64,000 bases of DNA, taken from positions 7,549,394 to 7,613,393 of the forward strand of contig JAJKFL010000012.1 of NCBI GenBank assembly GCA_021186555.1, in the 5' to 3' direction. How positions within the stretch are numbered: position 1 is the stretch's first letter; every line of letters starts with the position of its first letter. A program made the position numbers and the translations under genes. Shown one piece after another: positions 42,569-53,058 of this stretch. Source of the stretch: Reticulitermes speratus (lineage: Eukaryota; Arthropoda; Insecta; Blattodea; Rhinotermitidae). The notes under the pieces are model-generated. The model was given only the letters and a program-made list of their open reading frames with translations, was not told the origin of the DNA and did not search any database.

Positions 42569-42570
42569 CG
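42516..42570 (+). repeat. (ATT)n microsatellite
   Basis: About 17 ATT units directly after the LINE tail. Probably seeded by the LINE's own end. Confidence 0.9.
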
Positions 42571-42604
42571 TCTTAGTCGTCGTCTTCGTTGTATTGTTCG
42601 TCAG

Positions 42605-42745
42605 ATCTCCTTAAGGGCGAGTTCACTTGGAGACCTCGGAGGCCAGGGTTCTGTTGCAGGATAATTTGTGTGGAATTTGTGGTGGGCAAAGTGGCAATTG
42701 GCACTGGGACAGAGTTTTCTTTCCGAGTTCTTGTCTTTTCAACAA
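42605..42745 (+). mobile_element. Decayed SINE-D fragment
   Basis: GGAATTTGTGGTGGGCAAAG, GGCACTGGGACAGAGTTTTC and CCGAGTTCTTGTC are family-D. A 9-bp duplication (GGCAATTGGCA) is present. Confidence 0.6.
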
Positions 42746-43584
42746 ACTAATTCTTTAACTTAATATTTATGTACTCTTGCCAGATGCATTGTTAACATTC
42801 AACAATTATCACACTAGCCACAGGGTTTATTGTATATTTTATAATATTTTAAAATATTTAAATATAAATTTTTTCTGCACGTTCTTATATTTTCGTATTT
42901 AACGTTTCATACATGTTTAGATAGCTCAGAGGACATTGGAATTGGAAAGGGATTGAAATAGTTGGAAAGGGTGACCTTGTGTGATAAAAACACGTTTTTC
43001 CAGTCCCATATAACGGATTATGCAATAGAAGGCTACAGTTGATGTGATTGGCGTTGTCTGTGCTGAAGAAAGGCAGCACATTTATAAATCGGGGGCACAG
43101 AAACTCAGAATTGGCCAAATATGGTCACATGGTATTGGGTTTTTACTGTGGATAAAATCTAATCCATTGAAAAAAAAAAAACCTTAATTGAATGAACCGC
43201 AGAGGTTGGACTGTTTGTAGATTCGTACAGGATGAGGTGTTTGCTGAAAGGCGAAGCAGTAAAGATTGTGGACACTAATTGGTGTCAGGAGGTCGTCTGT
43301 TGAAGTCATAGAGTCGGCCGTTAAAATGTGAAGTCATTGTCATATGACTGTCAGTTGTTTTGTTGTGTGTGGCGAGAAAACAGACTGGAGCGTCTGTCAT
43401 GTGAGTGAATGATTGATTGATTGATTTTATTTATAATCGAGTGCTAGAATAAGTGCGTCATTTTCTGTTGATACATGGAAAATTACCTAGTGAAGTGTGT
43501 GTCACCGATATCCCGTAGAGTTTTATAGCTGAAATGTTCCCGATTTTATAATAAAATTTAGATCTTTGAAAGTTTTCTTGAAAA
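42746..43584. other. Unassigned
   Basis: A short (GATT)n run at 43410-43425. Nothing else recognised. Confidence 0.35.
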
Positions 43585-43757
43585 TACAGTCTAACACGGT
43601 TGTGACGTCATGAAAGGGATTGAATATTTTGTGTCGTTATAACCGAGGAGTATAATGTTACGGTTAACAGTGACGAATTAATTGGTACCACAGAATATCT
43701 GACGCTATAGACGAGGTGTCGTATAAACCGATGTCGTTATAACAGGGTTCGACTGTA
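43585..43757 (-). mobile_element. MITE-1 copy (173 bp)
   Basis: It runs from TACAGTCTAACACGGTTGTG to AACAGGGTTCGACTGTA and matches 17478-17666 with one internal segment shorter. TA lies at both edges. Confidence 0.85.
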
Positions 43758-44204
43758 ATTTGTGTACAGATGCTGGTGAGTTGTCCACAATCTTGTCCAC
43801 ATTTGTTGTAAATGGTCATTATTTTATCTGACAACTATCGTTTGCCATTTTCTGTCCGCTCGTTTATCGTAATAACGTAGCCTACTCAGCCGACGGCCCA
43901 CACACCCGTCGGAGTAGCGTCTTGAGGTGAGGAAAGTTAGTTGTAAAAAAAAACATCTGACGGTGTGCAATGTTCAAGCAAAGTCTGCCGGTATTTATGT
44001 GTGTTATCCCACCTTAAATAACGAGGGAAACGAATTTAAAAGTTTCCACATTCCTTGTGTGCGTTGTGTGGTGACAGTGTTTTATTTTTATAAGCAGGGT
44101 GCTTTTTTATAATTTTTTTTTCTTACGTGTGAAATATGATTTTTGTGCCTTCCGTGTGTGTATACGTCAATACTCAATTATTTTACTAATAACATCCCTT
44201 ATCT
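43758..44204. other. Unassigned
   Basis: Nothing recognised. Confidence 0.35.
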
Positions 44205-44218
44205 TCGGTTCAAACGTA

Positions 44219-44510
44219 AAGGCAAAGCAATCCCATTACAGGCCTAGACAGGCCCTTAGGGTTCCAGGAGGTTGAGGCTCACAGATTTCTAGACAATCGG
44301 CACATGAAGGTGGTAAGGTTGTCAGCCCTAAGCAGCGGCCGCCTTTACCCCCCAGGAAATATTCCTGGTACTCATTTCTGTTAGAGGCTGAGTCGACCCC
44401 AGGGCCATAGTGCGACCGAAACGATTCCAGTGATACACCATCGGGAATCGAACCCGCGACGTTCCGGTTTGTAGCGTAGTGCCTCAACCAACTGCGCCAC
44501 CGCGTGCCCC
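44219..44510 (-). mobile_element. SINE-B copy (minus strand) with 14-bp target duplication
   Basis: Full-length on the minus strand. The B-box complement is GGGAATCGAACCCGCGAC; the head end is CAACTGCGCCACCGCGTGCC. Direct repeats TCGGTTCAAACGTA at 44205-44218 and 44511-44524. Confidence 0.92.
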
Positions 44511-44595
44511 TCGGTTCAAACGTATGAATGCTAATTACACATATACCTATTTATTGTGTACGTATGTCTAGTTAAGAGTCAGAACAGTACAGTCC

Positions 44596-44796
44596 GTGTA
44601 GAGCCTAGACTTCGGACTGGACTGTCTTTCGATTCCCGACAGGGGCAAGATATATATTGTACAAAGCGTCCAAACCAACTCCGGGGTCCACCCAACCTCC
44701 TATTCAGTGGTTATCGGGAGGGGGGGGCGGGGAGACTGTCTCCGGGGATAAAGCGGCCAGGCCGTGAATCTGAGCACTCACCTGTTACGCCGTGTG
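44596..44796 (+). mobile_element. Diverged SINE-A copy
   Basis: CTTTCGATTCCCGACAGGGG (B-box), CCACCCAACCTCCTATTCAG, then a G-run insertion, and GGATAAAGCGGCCAGGCCGT. Confidence 0.65.
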
Positions 44797-45072
44797 GTAA
44801 AGGTAAAGGTTACCACATGACATGCCCATGCAGACACATAGGTGACGTGGAGGTATAATTCCTACCTATTCGCAACCCGGCATTAGAAGGAGGTGGATGG
44901 TCAGCACCACGCTCCGGCCTCTTTCCCGCGAAGACCTGGTACACATTGTACACGAGGCTGGATGGGCTTCGGGGCCGGTCTGGACGGCACGGAAAACTTT
45001 ACCTCGCCAGGATTCAATCCCCGGACCGTCCAGCCCGTAGCGAGTCGCTATACCGACTACGCTAACCCGGCC
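44797..45072 (-). mobile_element. SINE-A copy (minus strand)
   Basis: Starts with the tail repeat (GGTAAAGGTAAAGG) and ends at the head (GCGAGTCGCTATACCGACTA, GCTAACCCGGCC). The B-box region reads AGGATTCAATCCCCGGACC. Confidence 0.82.
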
Positions 45073-45099
45073 GCTAGGCCCTGTGAACATTTCCTAAAT

Positions 45100-45320
45100 T
45101 ATTCTCGGCACCAGGTGGAGATGGATGCTTTCTTCTCTCCCTGGCTGCTTTAGCCCCGGAGAAGGCGACCTAGTGACGTGAATATAGAGCTCGGTGGGCT
45201 CCAGAGCCGGTCTGGACGCCTTAGATAAGACAAACAACTCTTGGGTGTGCCGGGAATCAAACCTCGGTTTCTCGGTTATCCAGTTCGTAGCATAGTCTAT
45301 GTACCGGCAGAGCTACTGTA
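45100..45320 (-). mobile_element. Diverged SINE-A copy (minus strand)
   Basis: GCTTTAGCCCCGGAGAAGGC, GGGCTCCAGAGCCGGTCTGG and GCCGGGAATCAAACCTCGGT are recognisable in family-A order. It abuts the previous copy in the same direction. A GTCGTTAA-type SINE end (TTTATTTAACGACGC) follows at 45333. Confidence 0.6.
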
Positions 45321-45378
45321 CATTGGATGGTGTTTATTTAACGACGCTTTCAATTATTAAGATTATTTAGCTTGTTGA

Positions 45379-45631
45379 AGCTTATCCCACTGACCGCGCG
45401 TTCTAAGGCGTGGGTCTGCGAACGCTTGCATGCTTGGATTGCGGGTTCGAATCCCGCCGGAGACATGGATGTCTGTTGTGAGTGTTGTGTGTTGTCAGGT
45501 AGAGGTCTGTGCGTCGGGCTGATCACTCGTCTAGAGGAGTCCTACCGAGTGTGATGTGTCTGAGTGTGATCGTGAAGCATCGACAATGAGAAGGCCCTGG
45601 CCCACTAGGGGCTGTTGCGCCATCGAAAATG
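45379..45631 (+). mobile_element. SINE-C copy with target duplication
   Basis: CCACTGACCGCGCGTTCTAA head, B-box GCGGGTTCGAATCCCGCCGG, full body, end GGGGCTGTTGCGCCATCGAA. Direct repeats TAGCTTGTTGA at 45368-45378 and 45632-45642. Confidence 0.9.
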
Positions 45632-45654
45632 TAGCTTGTTGATAGACGAATGAA

Positions 45655-45835
45655 TCGTTATGGAACTTCGATGGAATGGTACTGATAGAGGAAAACCGAA
45701 GTACTGGGAGAAATACCTGCCCTGTTTCAACTTTACCCACCACATATCTCATGCGGATTGGTCTAAGATTGAAGGCTGCGCTCGGCGATGATAGGCCGAC
45801 GACCTCCGTGCCACGGCACGGCACTGGATGATGGA
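45655..45835 (-). mobile_element. SINE-D 5' part (minus strand)
   Basis: AGGAAAACCGAAGTACTGGG, CTTTACCCACCACATATCTC and CGACCTCCGTGCCACGGCAC follow family D on the complement. The B-box is decayed. Confidence 0.65.
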
Positions 45836-46291
45836 CAAAAAGCAGCAGACAAGTGATAATAAGTGTAGCATTGCGTTGTGGAATTGACGATTGGGAGAGC
45901 GACAGTTTTCGCGTTTGTATACAGCAGTGGTTCCCAATTTCAGGTCGCGACACAAATGAGGGTCGCGGGGGTCTGATGTAGGATCGTTAGAGGGTTTTAT
46001 GAAGAACTCCGTAATCATGAAAAAAATCAAAATTGGTATATAAATTCAAACAATGATCGAGACAATGTAATTATTGGATCTGTGTTTATTAATTTTAAAC
46101 ATACTGGAGCAATTACATTTTAAATAGCTAATGAACACACTTTGATTTGTCTGACCAGCACATGTATGAGTTATTTGAATACAGATTTGTTTGTTGTATG
46201 TTTTGTGTATTTAATATTGACCAAAAAAATACTGGATTTGACAAGTAACATTAACAATTTAATATATCTTTTTTTAATAAGTACCAATGTT

Positions 46292-46551
46292 GGCCGTGCC
46301 ATGGCTCAGGCGGTTAGTCCCCGGGTTCGATCCCAGGTCAGTCCATGTGGGATTTGTGGTGCACAAAGTGGCACTGGGACAGGTTTTTTTTCCCGAGTAC
46401 GTCGGTTTCACCCTGTCAACCTCATTCCATCGGTACTCCATTACAAAGAAAAACGAAAAAACTAATCATCTTCATCACAGGGTTGCACAATAAGCCTCAA
46501 AGGCTGCGGGCGTAGCATCTGCTGCGGGGCCCTTCACAAAAAAAAAAGTGG
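46292..46551 (+). mobile_element. SINE-D, short-tail subtype, nested in the hAT element
   Basis: GGCCGTGCCATGGCTCAGGC head, but about 25 bp before the B-box are missing (GGTTAGTCCCCGGGTTCGAT). The tail is AGCATCTGCTGCGGGGCCCT plus A-run. CAATGTT repeats flank it (46285-46291, 46552-46558). Confidence 0.85.
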
Positions 46552-46855
46552 CAATGTTATGTAGTGTTCAAGAAAAGGCATTACTATCAGTTCATTTACA
46601 GTAAATATCACTGACTATTGCCGTTACCACAGTAAGGTCACACACATGTACCGCTGTGTTATGCTGTTATGTAGTGTTCAACAAAAGGCATTACTATCAG
46701 TTCATTTACAGTAAATATCACTGACTATTGCCATTACCACAGTAAGGTCACACACATGTACCGCTGTGTTATGCTGTTATGTACTGTTCAACAAAAGGCA
46801 TTACTATTAGTTCATTTACAGTAAATATCACTGACTATTGCCGATTCCGTGGTAG
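46552..46855 (+). repeat. 110-bp tandem repeat, 2.7 copies, inside the hAT element
   Basis: GTAGTGTTCA at 46561 and 46671 and GTACTGTTCA at 46781 mark a 110-bp period. It contains CATTACTATCAGTTCATTTA and AAGGTCACACACATGTACCG. Confidence 0.9.
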
Positions 46856-46926
46856 GGTCGTGGGTCACATACCGTTTGTTACTTTAGGGTCACACACATA
46901 AAAGTTTGGGAACCGCTGGTCTTCAG

Positions 46927-47383
46927 TAACAGGTTTTGCCGTGTTTTATGGATTGTTAACTAGCTGCTGGTGCCCTTGTGGTTGGCCAACCGTGCTGTGG
47001 TATCATAATAGCTCTGTGACAGTGAAATATGCGCGCCTTATCTTACACACCTGTGGTTACGGGCCTGACGACTGTACTTGCTACTAGACATAAGGAAACT
47101 TCGTCGTGTTAGGCACGTAGAGTGGCGTCTTCTTCATTTCCTGTGACGAATTTAGTTCTTCATCAGCCTTCGTAATGCTGCGTGTTGTTAGAAGTTTTAA
47201 CTTTGAGTTTTTATGTGAGTTGGTAAAGCGTGTCTTGAAGAAGAAAGACAATATCAGACTGTTTTTCACCTCAAGAAGTGCCACAATGGATATGGTGCTA
47301 CAGTCGGCAGTACCTGTAATTCAGACGAAATTGTCCATCCAGAGGTGGGTAACGTACAGTAAAGAAATTATCAATAAACGTAA
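46927..47383. other. Unassigned
   Basis: Nothing recognised. Confidence 0.35.
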
Positions 47384-47659
47384 AGTTCTCCCTATAACAG
47401 GTCATGAAGACACAGAGGGGGAGTAGAGGTATAGCTCTACTCTTTCTTTAACCCTGGCATTAGATGAGGGTGGGTGGTCAACTCCACGTCCCGGCCGCTT
47501 TACCCCCGGAAAAGATACCCGGTACCCATTGTATAGGAGGCTGGGTGGTCCCCAGGGCCGGTCTGGACGGGTGCGGAAAATCTCGCCCCCATCGGGATTC
47601 GATCCCCTGACCATCCAGTCCGTAGCGAGTCGCTATACCGACTGAGCTATCGCGGCCCA
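47384..47659 (-). mobile_element. SINE-A copy (minus strand), near consensus
   Basis: From AGTTCTCCCTATAACAGGTC to CCGACTGAGCTATCGCGGCC. The B-box complement is CGGGATTCGATCCCCTGACC and A-box complement ACTGAGCTATCGCGG. One of the best-kept copies and useful as a family reference. Confidence 0.88.
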
Positions 47660-47891
47660 CCAAAGATATTATCAGTGACTTACAAAATGGACACAAGAAA
47701 GTGAAGTTGTATGCATGTTCGAAATTTGCAGTACATTTTATTTACAGCTTACGCATTATTCAGACAAATCCATACCTCTTCACGTAAAATGACCTCTGAA
47801 AATAAAGTTAAGTTAATTCAGATTCCTTTATCCAACCATACTGCATGCAAGAATTTTTTTTCCAACACGCTACGACCACGTAGAAAAGAGT
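47660..47891. other. Spacer
   Basis: Nothing recognised. Confidence 0.35.
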
Positions 47892-48135
47892 AACGTTGTC
47901 CCTGTTCACGCCATGAAGGCACAGCTCCACTCATTCTTAACTTCGGCACTAGATGGATATCAGTGGTCAACATCATGCACCGGCCGTTTTACCCCCGCTA
48001 AAGAAAGTCTGTACCTATTGAAGGAAACTGGATGGGCCCCAGAGATGATCAGGAAGTTTTGAAGAAGAGAAAAATCTATTGTCTCTGCCGGGATTCGAAG
48101 CCCGAAGCATGCAATTCGTAGCCTAGTCGTTACAA
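47892..48135 (-). mobile_element. Diverged SINE-A copy (minus strand)
   Basis: CACGCCATGAAGGCACAGCT, GCACCGGCCGTTTTACCCCC and GCCGGGATTCGAAGCCCGAA in order. Confidence 0.7.
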
Positions 48136-48189
48136 ATACAAATCTGTTAGGCACACTTCGTTGTTAAATTATTTTACTACCTGCAGAAT

Positions 48190-48435
48190 AGTACGGAGCT
48201 TGGATAGCTCAGTTGGTGTAGTGATCACGCTACCTGGACGACGAAGGAATTCGGCTTCGTTTACTGGCAGGTACAAGAATTTTTTTTTCTCATTTCCAAA
48301 TGGTCCAGACCGGCTGCGGTGCCCACCCAGTCTCCTATTCATTGGGTACCGGAGGCTCTTTCCCAGGGCGGCCGGCGGTGTAGCTAACCATCCATCTCCA
48401 CCTAGTGCCGAGGTTAATTCGTGTAGCTACGTCCC
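48190..48435 (+). mobile_element. SINE-A copy, head variant
   Basis: GCTTGGATAGCTCAGTTGGT head, altered B-box area, CCCACCCAGTCTCCTATTCA, GGGTACCGGAGGCTCTTTCC, AACCATCCATCTCCACCTAG. Two SINE-A copies of opposite orientation thus lie within 60 bp. Confidence 0.75.
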
Positions 48436-48650
48436 ATCTCCACCATGTACCTGTACACCTGTCCCTAATTCGAAACCAGATTAATCTATTTCACGTCCGC
48501 CTATCCTATATCTTTAAGACCCGTTTTAATGTTACGCACCCATCTACGACTAGGTCTTCCAACCGGGCTCTTCCCGTCAGGTTTCCCAACAAAACCCTGC
48601 TTGCTTTTCTCTTTTCCCCCACACGTTCCACATGTCCTGGCGCACAGTAA
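48436..48650 (-). pseudogene. LINE C-terminal remnant (minus strand)
   Basis: On the minus strand it reads GKSPVGRPSRRWVRNIKTGL and KDIG, the RPLGRPRRRWxxNIKxDLxE motif that precedes DWIDLAQDRDRW in one insect LINE type. A stop follows KDIG. Same family as 33.9, 55.2 and 63.6 kb. Confidence 0.7.
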
Positions 48651-48876
48651 TATTGAAGTAAGCTGTTATGCTAATCATTAAAAATCTTTGGTATATCATT
48701 TGCGTATAGACGTAAATGAAACTCCCGAAACGTCGTGTGTAAAATATACAACTCGGCCACCGATACAGTGTGCAACATAATTATCATGTAATGAATATCA
48801 AGGGTCTTTGGAATACTTACCAGAAAATTAGTAGCACAATTAATGAGGCACGATGCCAGGCTGTAACCCATATTTG
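48651..48876. other. Unassigned spacer
   Basis: Contains CCCGAAACGTCGTGTG at 48723, an isolated family-2 core scrap. Confidence 0.4.
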
Positions 48877-49094
48877 TATGAGATCTGCGCTCTTCTGGGA
48901 TATTACGCGTCGTCGTGTGGTAATTGTTTGACGACGTTTCGGGACAACGTATCGGTCCCATATTCACGGTTCAAGAATCCGAGTGAAGATACGTTGTCCC
49001 GAAACGTCGGTAAACTATTACCAAGCGACGCCGCGTAATATCCCAGAAGAGCGCAGATCTCATCTACATCGCGGAGGAAGCCTGAAATCACGGT
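48877..49094. mobile_element. Foldback element, hammerhead-like family 2
   Basis: GAGATCTGCGCTCTTCTGGG (left) faces CCCAGAAGAGCGCAGATCTC (right), a perfect 20-bp outer match. The inner arms are GACGACGTTTCGGGACAACG and CGTTGTCCCGAAACGTCGGT. The right end is GGAAGCCTGAAATCA, the family terminus. The plus-strand copy has lost helix II's 5' side (GTGAAGATACGTTGTCCC). Confidence 0.7.
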
Positions 49095-49453
49095 ATTTGT
49101 ATGTTCCGCGCAACTTCGTTTTGGGGAATTTTTGATTATTTAGATAAATATAACCTACACAGTCCAGCGACTTAGGTGTGTCTCACTTTGTGGCATGACA
49201 CTTGAAATTCTTCGCGAAATTATGTTGCGTCATGCTGCGTTAGTTGTAACGGCTGCATAGTGGAGCCATCTGTGGGACACTAATTCAGCCTTTCCCAAAT
49301 TTTTTGGTCACGGAACAGTTTTTAACTTAGTAAATACGTATCTACGGAACACACATGTTTTGTGGGCCCTCATTTATCAGATAAAAGTCAGTGCAACGAG
49401 AGCTGTTTGTAACCAAATGAAAGGTTCTTATAAAAATTTTTATATGAACAGTA

Positions 49454-49850
49454 TTAGGAACAGGGTTAGGAAAGTGATAAGTGAAGTGAAGGGTATAGAG
49501 GGTGGGGAAAAAATCTAATAATACAGTGAAGTGAAGGGTATAGAGGGTGGGGAAAAATATCTAATAATACAGGGAAGTGAAGTGAAGTGAAGTAAAGGGA
49601 GGCAAAACGGGGAATGCCGTGATGTGTATATAAGCGTAGTGAAGTGATGGTGCAGTTGAAATGTGTGTGTATCATTTTTTGAAAACATGGAATTTTATGT
49701 TTGTATAGTTTTTGACTCATTGCTTGGTATACGAAATTACTTTTACTCTGATTCATTTACGTTAGGTTTTAGGTTAGGCTTAACAACTCTTTCTTTTTGC
49801 AGTATGTGTGTTTTGTTGTTTTTGTATTATTTAATGTGTGGGGTTTTTTT
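49454..49850. other. Far segment of the composite insert
   Basis: GAAGTGAAGGGTATAGAGGGTGGGG-type direct repeats (49490, 49530) and AGTGAAGTGAAGTGAAG microrepeats. This segment is not seen beside the second 49-bp array. Confidence 0.5.
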
Positions 49851-50065
49851 GTAATGTGCGTGTGTTTTGTTTGTATTGTGTGTGGGTGTTTTTGTAAGGT
49901 GTGGATGTTTTTGTTAAGGAGTGGATGTTTTTGTTAAGGTGTGGGTGTTTTTGTAATGTGTGTACGGTGTTCTAATGTGTGTACTTGTATTTACTGTATG
50001 TATTGTTTTGTAATTGTGTATAGTTTGTTTTGTATTGTTATTTTTATGTATATTTATATGTCCAT
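49851..50065 (+). repeat. GT-rich leader of the 49-bp array with 20-bp subrepeats
   Basis: GTGTGGATGTTTTTGTTAAG-like units repeat about four times (49880-49960), followed by TTTGTATTGTTATTTTTATG. The same leader in reverse lies at 58485-58725 beside the second array. Confidence 0.85.
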
Positions 50066-51289
50066 TTGTATTGTGTGTACTAGTGTAAGGACTACTGCCA
50101 CCGGGTGAAAACATTTGTATTGTGTGTACTAGTGTAAGGACTACTGCCACCGGGTGAAAATATTTGTATTGTGTGTACTAGTGTAAGGACTACTGCCACC
50201 GGCTGAAAACATTTGTATTGTGTGTACTAGTGTAAGGACTACTGCCACCGGGTGAAAATATTTGTATTGTGTGTACTAGTGTAAGGACTACTGCCACCGG
50301 GTGAAAACATTTGTATTGTGTGTACTAGTGTAAGGCCTACTGCCACCGGCTGAAAACATTTGTATTGTGTGTACTAGTGTAAGGACTACTGCCACCGGGT
50401 GAAAACATTTGTATTGTGTGTACTAGTGTAAGGACTACTGCCACCGGGTGAAAACATTTGTATTGTGTGTACTAGTGTAAGGCCTACTGCCACCGGGTGA
50501 AAACATTTGTATTGTGTGTACTAGTGTAAGGACTACTGCCACCGGGTGAAAACATTTGTATTGTGTGTACTAGTGTAAGGCCTACTGCCACCGGCTGAAA
50601 ACATTTGTATTGTGTGTACTAGTGTAAGGACTACTGCCACCGGGTGAAAACATTTGTATTGTGTGTACTAGTGTAAGGACTACTGCCACCGGCTGAAAAC
50701 ATTTGTATTGTGTGTACTAGTGTAAGGACTACTGCCACCGGGTGAAAACATTTGTATTGTGTGTACTAGTGTAAGGACTACTGCCACCGGGTGAAAACAT
50801 TTGTATTGTGTGTACTAGTGTAAGGCCTACTGCCACCGGCTGAAAACATTTGTATTGTGTGTACTAGTGTAAGGACTACTGCCACCGGCTGAAAACATTT
50901 GTATTGTGTGTACTAGTGTAAGGACTACTGCCACCGGGTGAAAATATTTGTATTGTGTGTACTAGTGTAAGGACTACTGCCACCGGGTGAAAACATTTGT
51001 ATTGTGTGTACTAGTGTAAGGCCTACTGCCACCGGCTGAAAACATTTGTATTGTGTGTACTAGTGTAAGGACTACTGCCACCGGGTGAAAACATTTGTAT
51101 TGTGTGTACTAGTGTAAGGACTACTGCCACCGGGTGAAAACATTTGTATTGTGTGTACTAGTGTAAGGCCTACTGCCACCGGCTGAAAACATTTGTATTG
51201 TGTGTACTAGTGTAAGGACTACTGCCACCGGGTGAAAACATTTGTATTGTGTGTACTAGTGTAAGGACTACTGCCACCGGGTGAAAACC
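50066..51289 (+). repeat. 49-bp minisatellite, 25 copies
   Basis: GTATTGTGTGTACTAGTGTA, then AGGACTACTGCCACCGGGTG and AAAACATTT, period 49 (50117, 50166...). Variants GGCTGAAAAC and AAGGCCTACTG recur together in some units, showing multi-unit duplication blocks. The array ends CCCAATTGCAGTAA and (TAA)n. Confidence 0.95.
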
Positions 51290-51300
51290 CAATTGCAGTA

Positions 51301-51337
<37 letters not shown>

Positions 51338-51345
51338 TAATTATT
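51290..51345 (+). repeat. Array end and (AAT)n microsatellite
   Basis: CCCAATTGCAGTAA followed by about 11 AAT units. The second array has the same joint (TTACTGCAATTGGG), so it is a true element edge. Confidence 0.85.
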
Positions 51346-51354
51346 TACTTATTT

Positions 51355-51624
51355 ATTGAAGGGCCCCGCAGCAGATGCTACGGACGCACCCCAACCTTAA
51401 GGCTTCTTGTGCAACCCTTGTGATGAAGATGATGAGGTTTTTTTTTCTGTTTTAATGGAGCACCGGTGGAATGAAATTGACAAGGGAAAACCGAAGTACT
51501 CGGAGAAAAACCTGTCCCAGTGCCACTTTGTCCACCACAAATGCTACATGGACAGAGCCGGGATCGAACCCGGGCTTCCGCCGTGAGAGGCCGGCGACTA
51601 ACCGCCTGAGCCATGGCACGGCCC
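51355..51624 (-). mobile_element. SINE-D, short-tail subtype (minus strand)
   Basis: The complement of the tail (GGGCCCCGCAGCAGATGCTA) at the left and of the head (AACCGCCTGAGCCATGGCAC) at the right. The B-box complement is GGGATCGAACCCGGGCTTCC. Near consensus. Confidence 0.9.
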
Positions 51625-51771
51625 TATATGAACAGTAACTTAAACTATGATCAAATGTGCTAAATTCAAATTTAATAAAAAATTATGATTTTTTTGGGGG
51701 TTTCTCGATTTTTTTCACTGAACACCTATTCACATCTCGCGGAACATAGTTTGGGAAAGACTGTACTATTT

Positions 51772-53058
51772 AATGGCAGATATAGCATAAAAGTGAGCAA
51801 GAACAGGTTTATGCTATGGCACCACGTGTATCTTAAACACATTTAGATTCACAGACAATTGGAGGCCTAGGGTCGAAATGGCGTATCAGCATCATCGCAG
51901 AGCAACAAGATAAAGGCCCACTGTTTATCTTCTGGGGTTCCCGCAGCTAAACATTCAATGAGTTTTCGAAGCATAAATTTCCAGATATCTGATCCATTCA
52001 CATGCATCTAGTTTATAGCACTTGATCACATGGAGCTTTACATCTGCGCCCTCGTATTGACTTAATGGTGTAACTGGGAACACGGGAGAAGCTTTACCAT
52101 ACGTTCGTACTTCAAATATTACAGGGAAGCACAGCCAGCTCTTCTTTGCTAATGTCCGTTTGTCTAAACGTTGTCAAGTTCTGTTGTCTATCGTATTCAG
52201 TGTATTATCATGTGACATTCTTGTGACGTAATGTAACGTAGCGTGTTTAGATAAATTTAATAACAGGTTTGTATTCTGCAAAACAAATTACATTGCTAGG
52301 TTACGTTAGCGACGTAACGTAACTACAAATATCGACTGCTAATCGCCATATTGCAGGTAATTTGCACTGCACAGTCCCTCTTCATCTTTTATTTGCTGGG
52401 GGATCGAATGGAGGTTGTTGCCTGTAGGAATTACCATGATGTCCGGTTGCTCCCCGGGGGGGGGGGGGGGTTGAACCATCGTCAGGGTCGTATACAGGCT
52501 GAGATGAAAATAATGTAGGAAAGTCACAGAATTTGTATTGGTATTGGCAGATTGGAAGGGTGGAAGGATCGTTATTGGGTGGCTGTAGAGAATTCTCTTT
52601 GGCCTCGACCGCATTAGTAAATATTTTCGTTTGTGTGTTGAATGTGAAAATTCAACGCACAAATTTTCGCCGTAAGGTAAAATGTTCTTGCTACATAAAG
52701 AATGTACGTTGTGCGCTGTGCGTGCGTGATCAACACGTGCGTGTGGCAACATAATCGTTCATCAAAAGCACTACACATTCATATATAAGTCCACATTATT
52801 ACTATATCTCGGCGCTAATCTCTTTGATGGTTTTAAAAAAAAAACCGATAACGAATGGATCGTGTGCGTTGAATGTCACGAAAAATTTTTGTGCGCGTTC
52901 ATATGCGGCACGCACGTCCACACTGAGATAGATTTTTTTAAAGCTCGCACAAATTTGTGTCAAATACAACACACAACAAAAGTACTTATTAACGTGGACG
53001 CGGCCTAAGATTTTACAGAAATAATCACTCCGCAAGGCTTGTCTTCGCACTTTTTTTT
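51772..53058. other. Unassigned, 1.3 kb
   Basis: A G-run lies at about 52457-52470. The 52620-53000 stretch has inverted pieces around GCACAAATTTTCG / AAAAATTTTTGTGCG that may be an old DNA element. No recognised protein motif. Confidence 0.35.

Larger units (their letters stand above)
45925..46918. mobile_element. hAT-like non-autonomous transposon (994 bp)
   Basis: Starts CAGTGGTTCCCAATTTC and ends GTTTGGGAACCGCTG: inverted ends of about 14 bp with one mismatch. Flanking 8-mers GTATACAG and GTCTTCAG agree at six of eight positions, as for an old hAT target duplication. It carries a nested SINE-D and a 110-bp tandem repeat and has no transposase frame. Confidence 0.8.
49454..51624 (-). mobile_element. 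Composite insert: SINE-D plus 49-bp array plus 600-bp tail
   Basis: The 13-bp direct repeat TATATGAACAGTA lies at 49441-49453 and again at 51625-51637. The right end is exactly the 5' end of a minus-strand SINE-D; the left end is TTAGGAACAGGG. So the SINE, the microsatellite, the array and the flank to 49454 appear to have entered the hAT MITE in one event. Read in the SINE direction, this would be a SINE transcript extending through 1.9 kb of downstream sequence. No A-tail is visible at the far end. Confidence 0.65.
49286..51763. mobile_element. hAT-like MITE interrupted by a 2.2-kb insertion
   Basis: Starts CAGCCTTTCCCAAATTTTTT and ends GTTTGGGAAAGACTG; the inverted ends match at 13 of 14. 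Flanking 8-mers CACTAATT and TACTATTT agree at six of eight. GGTCACGGAACAG (left) and CGCGGAACATAG (right) are subterminal relatives. Without the insert it is about 290 bp. Confidence 0.78.

Noticed and set aside
49454-49475. TTAGG-like telomeric motif (TTAGGAACAGGGTTAGG)
   Set aside because: Only two imperfect TTAGG words; not a telomeric repeat tract.
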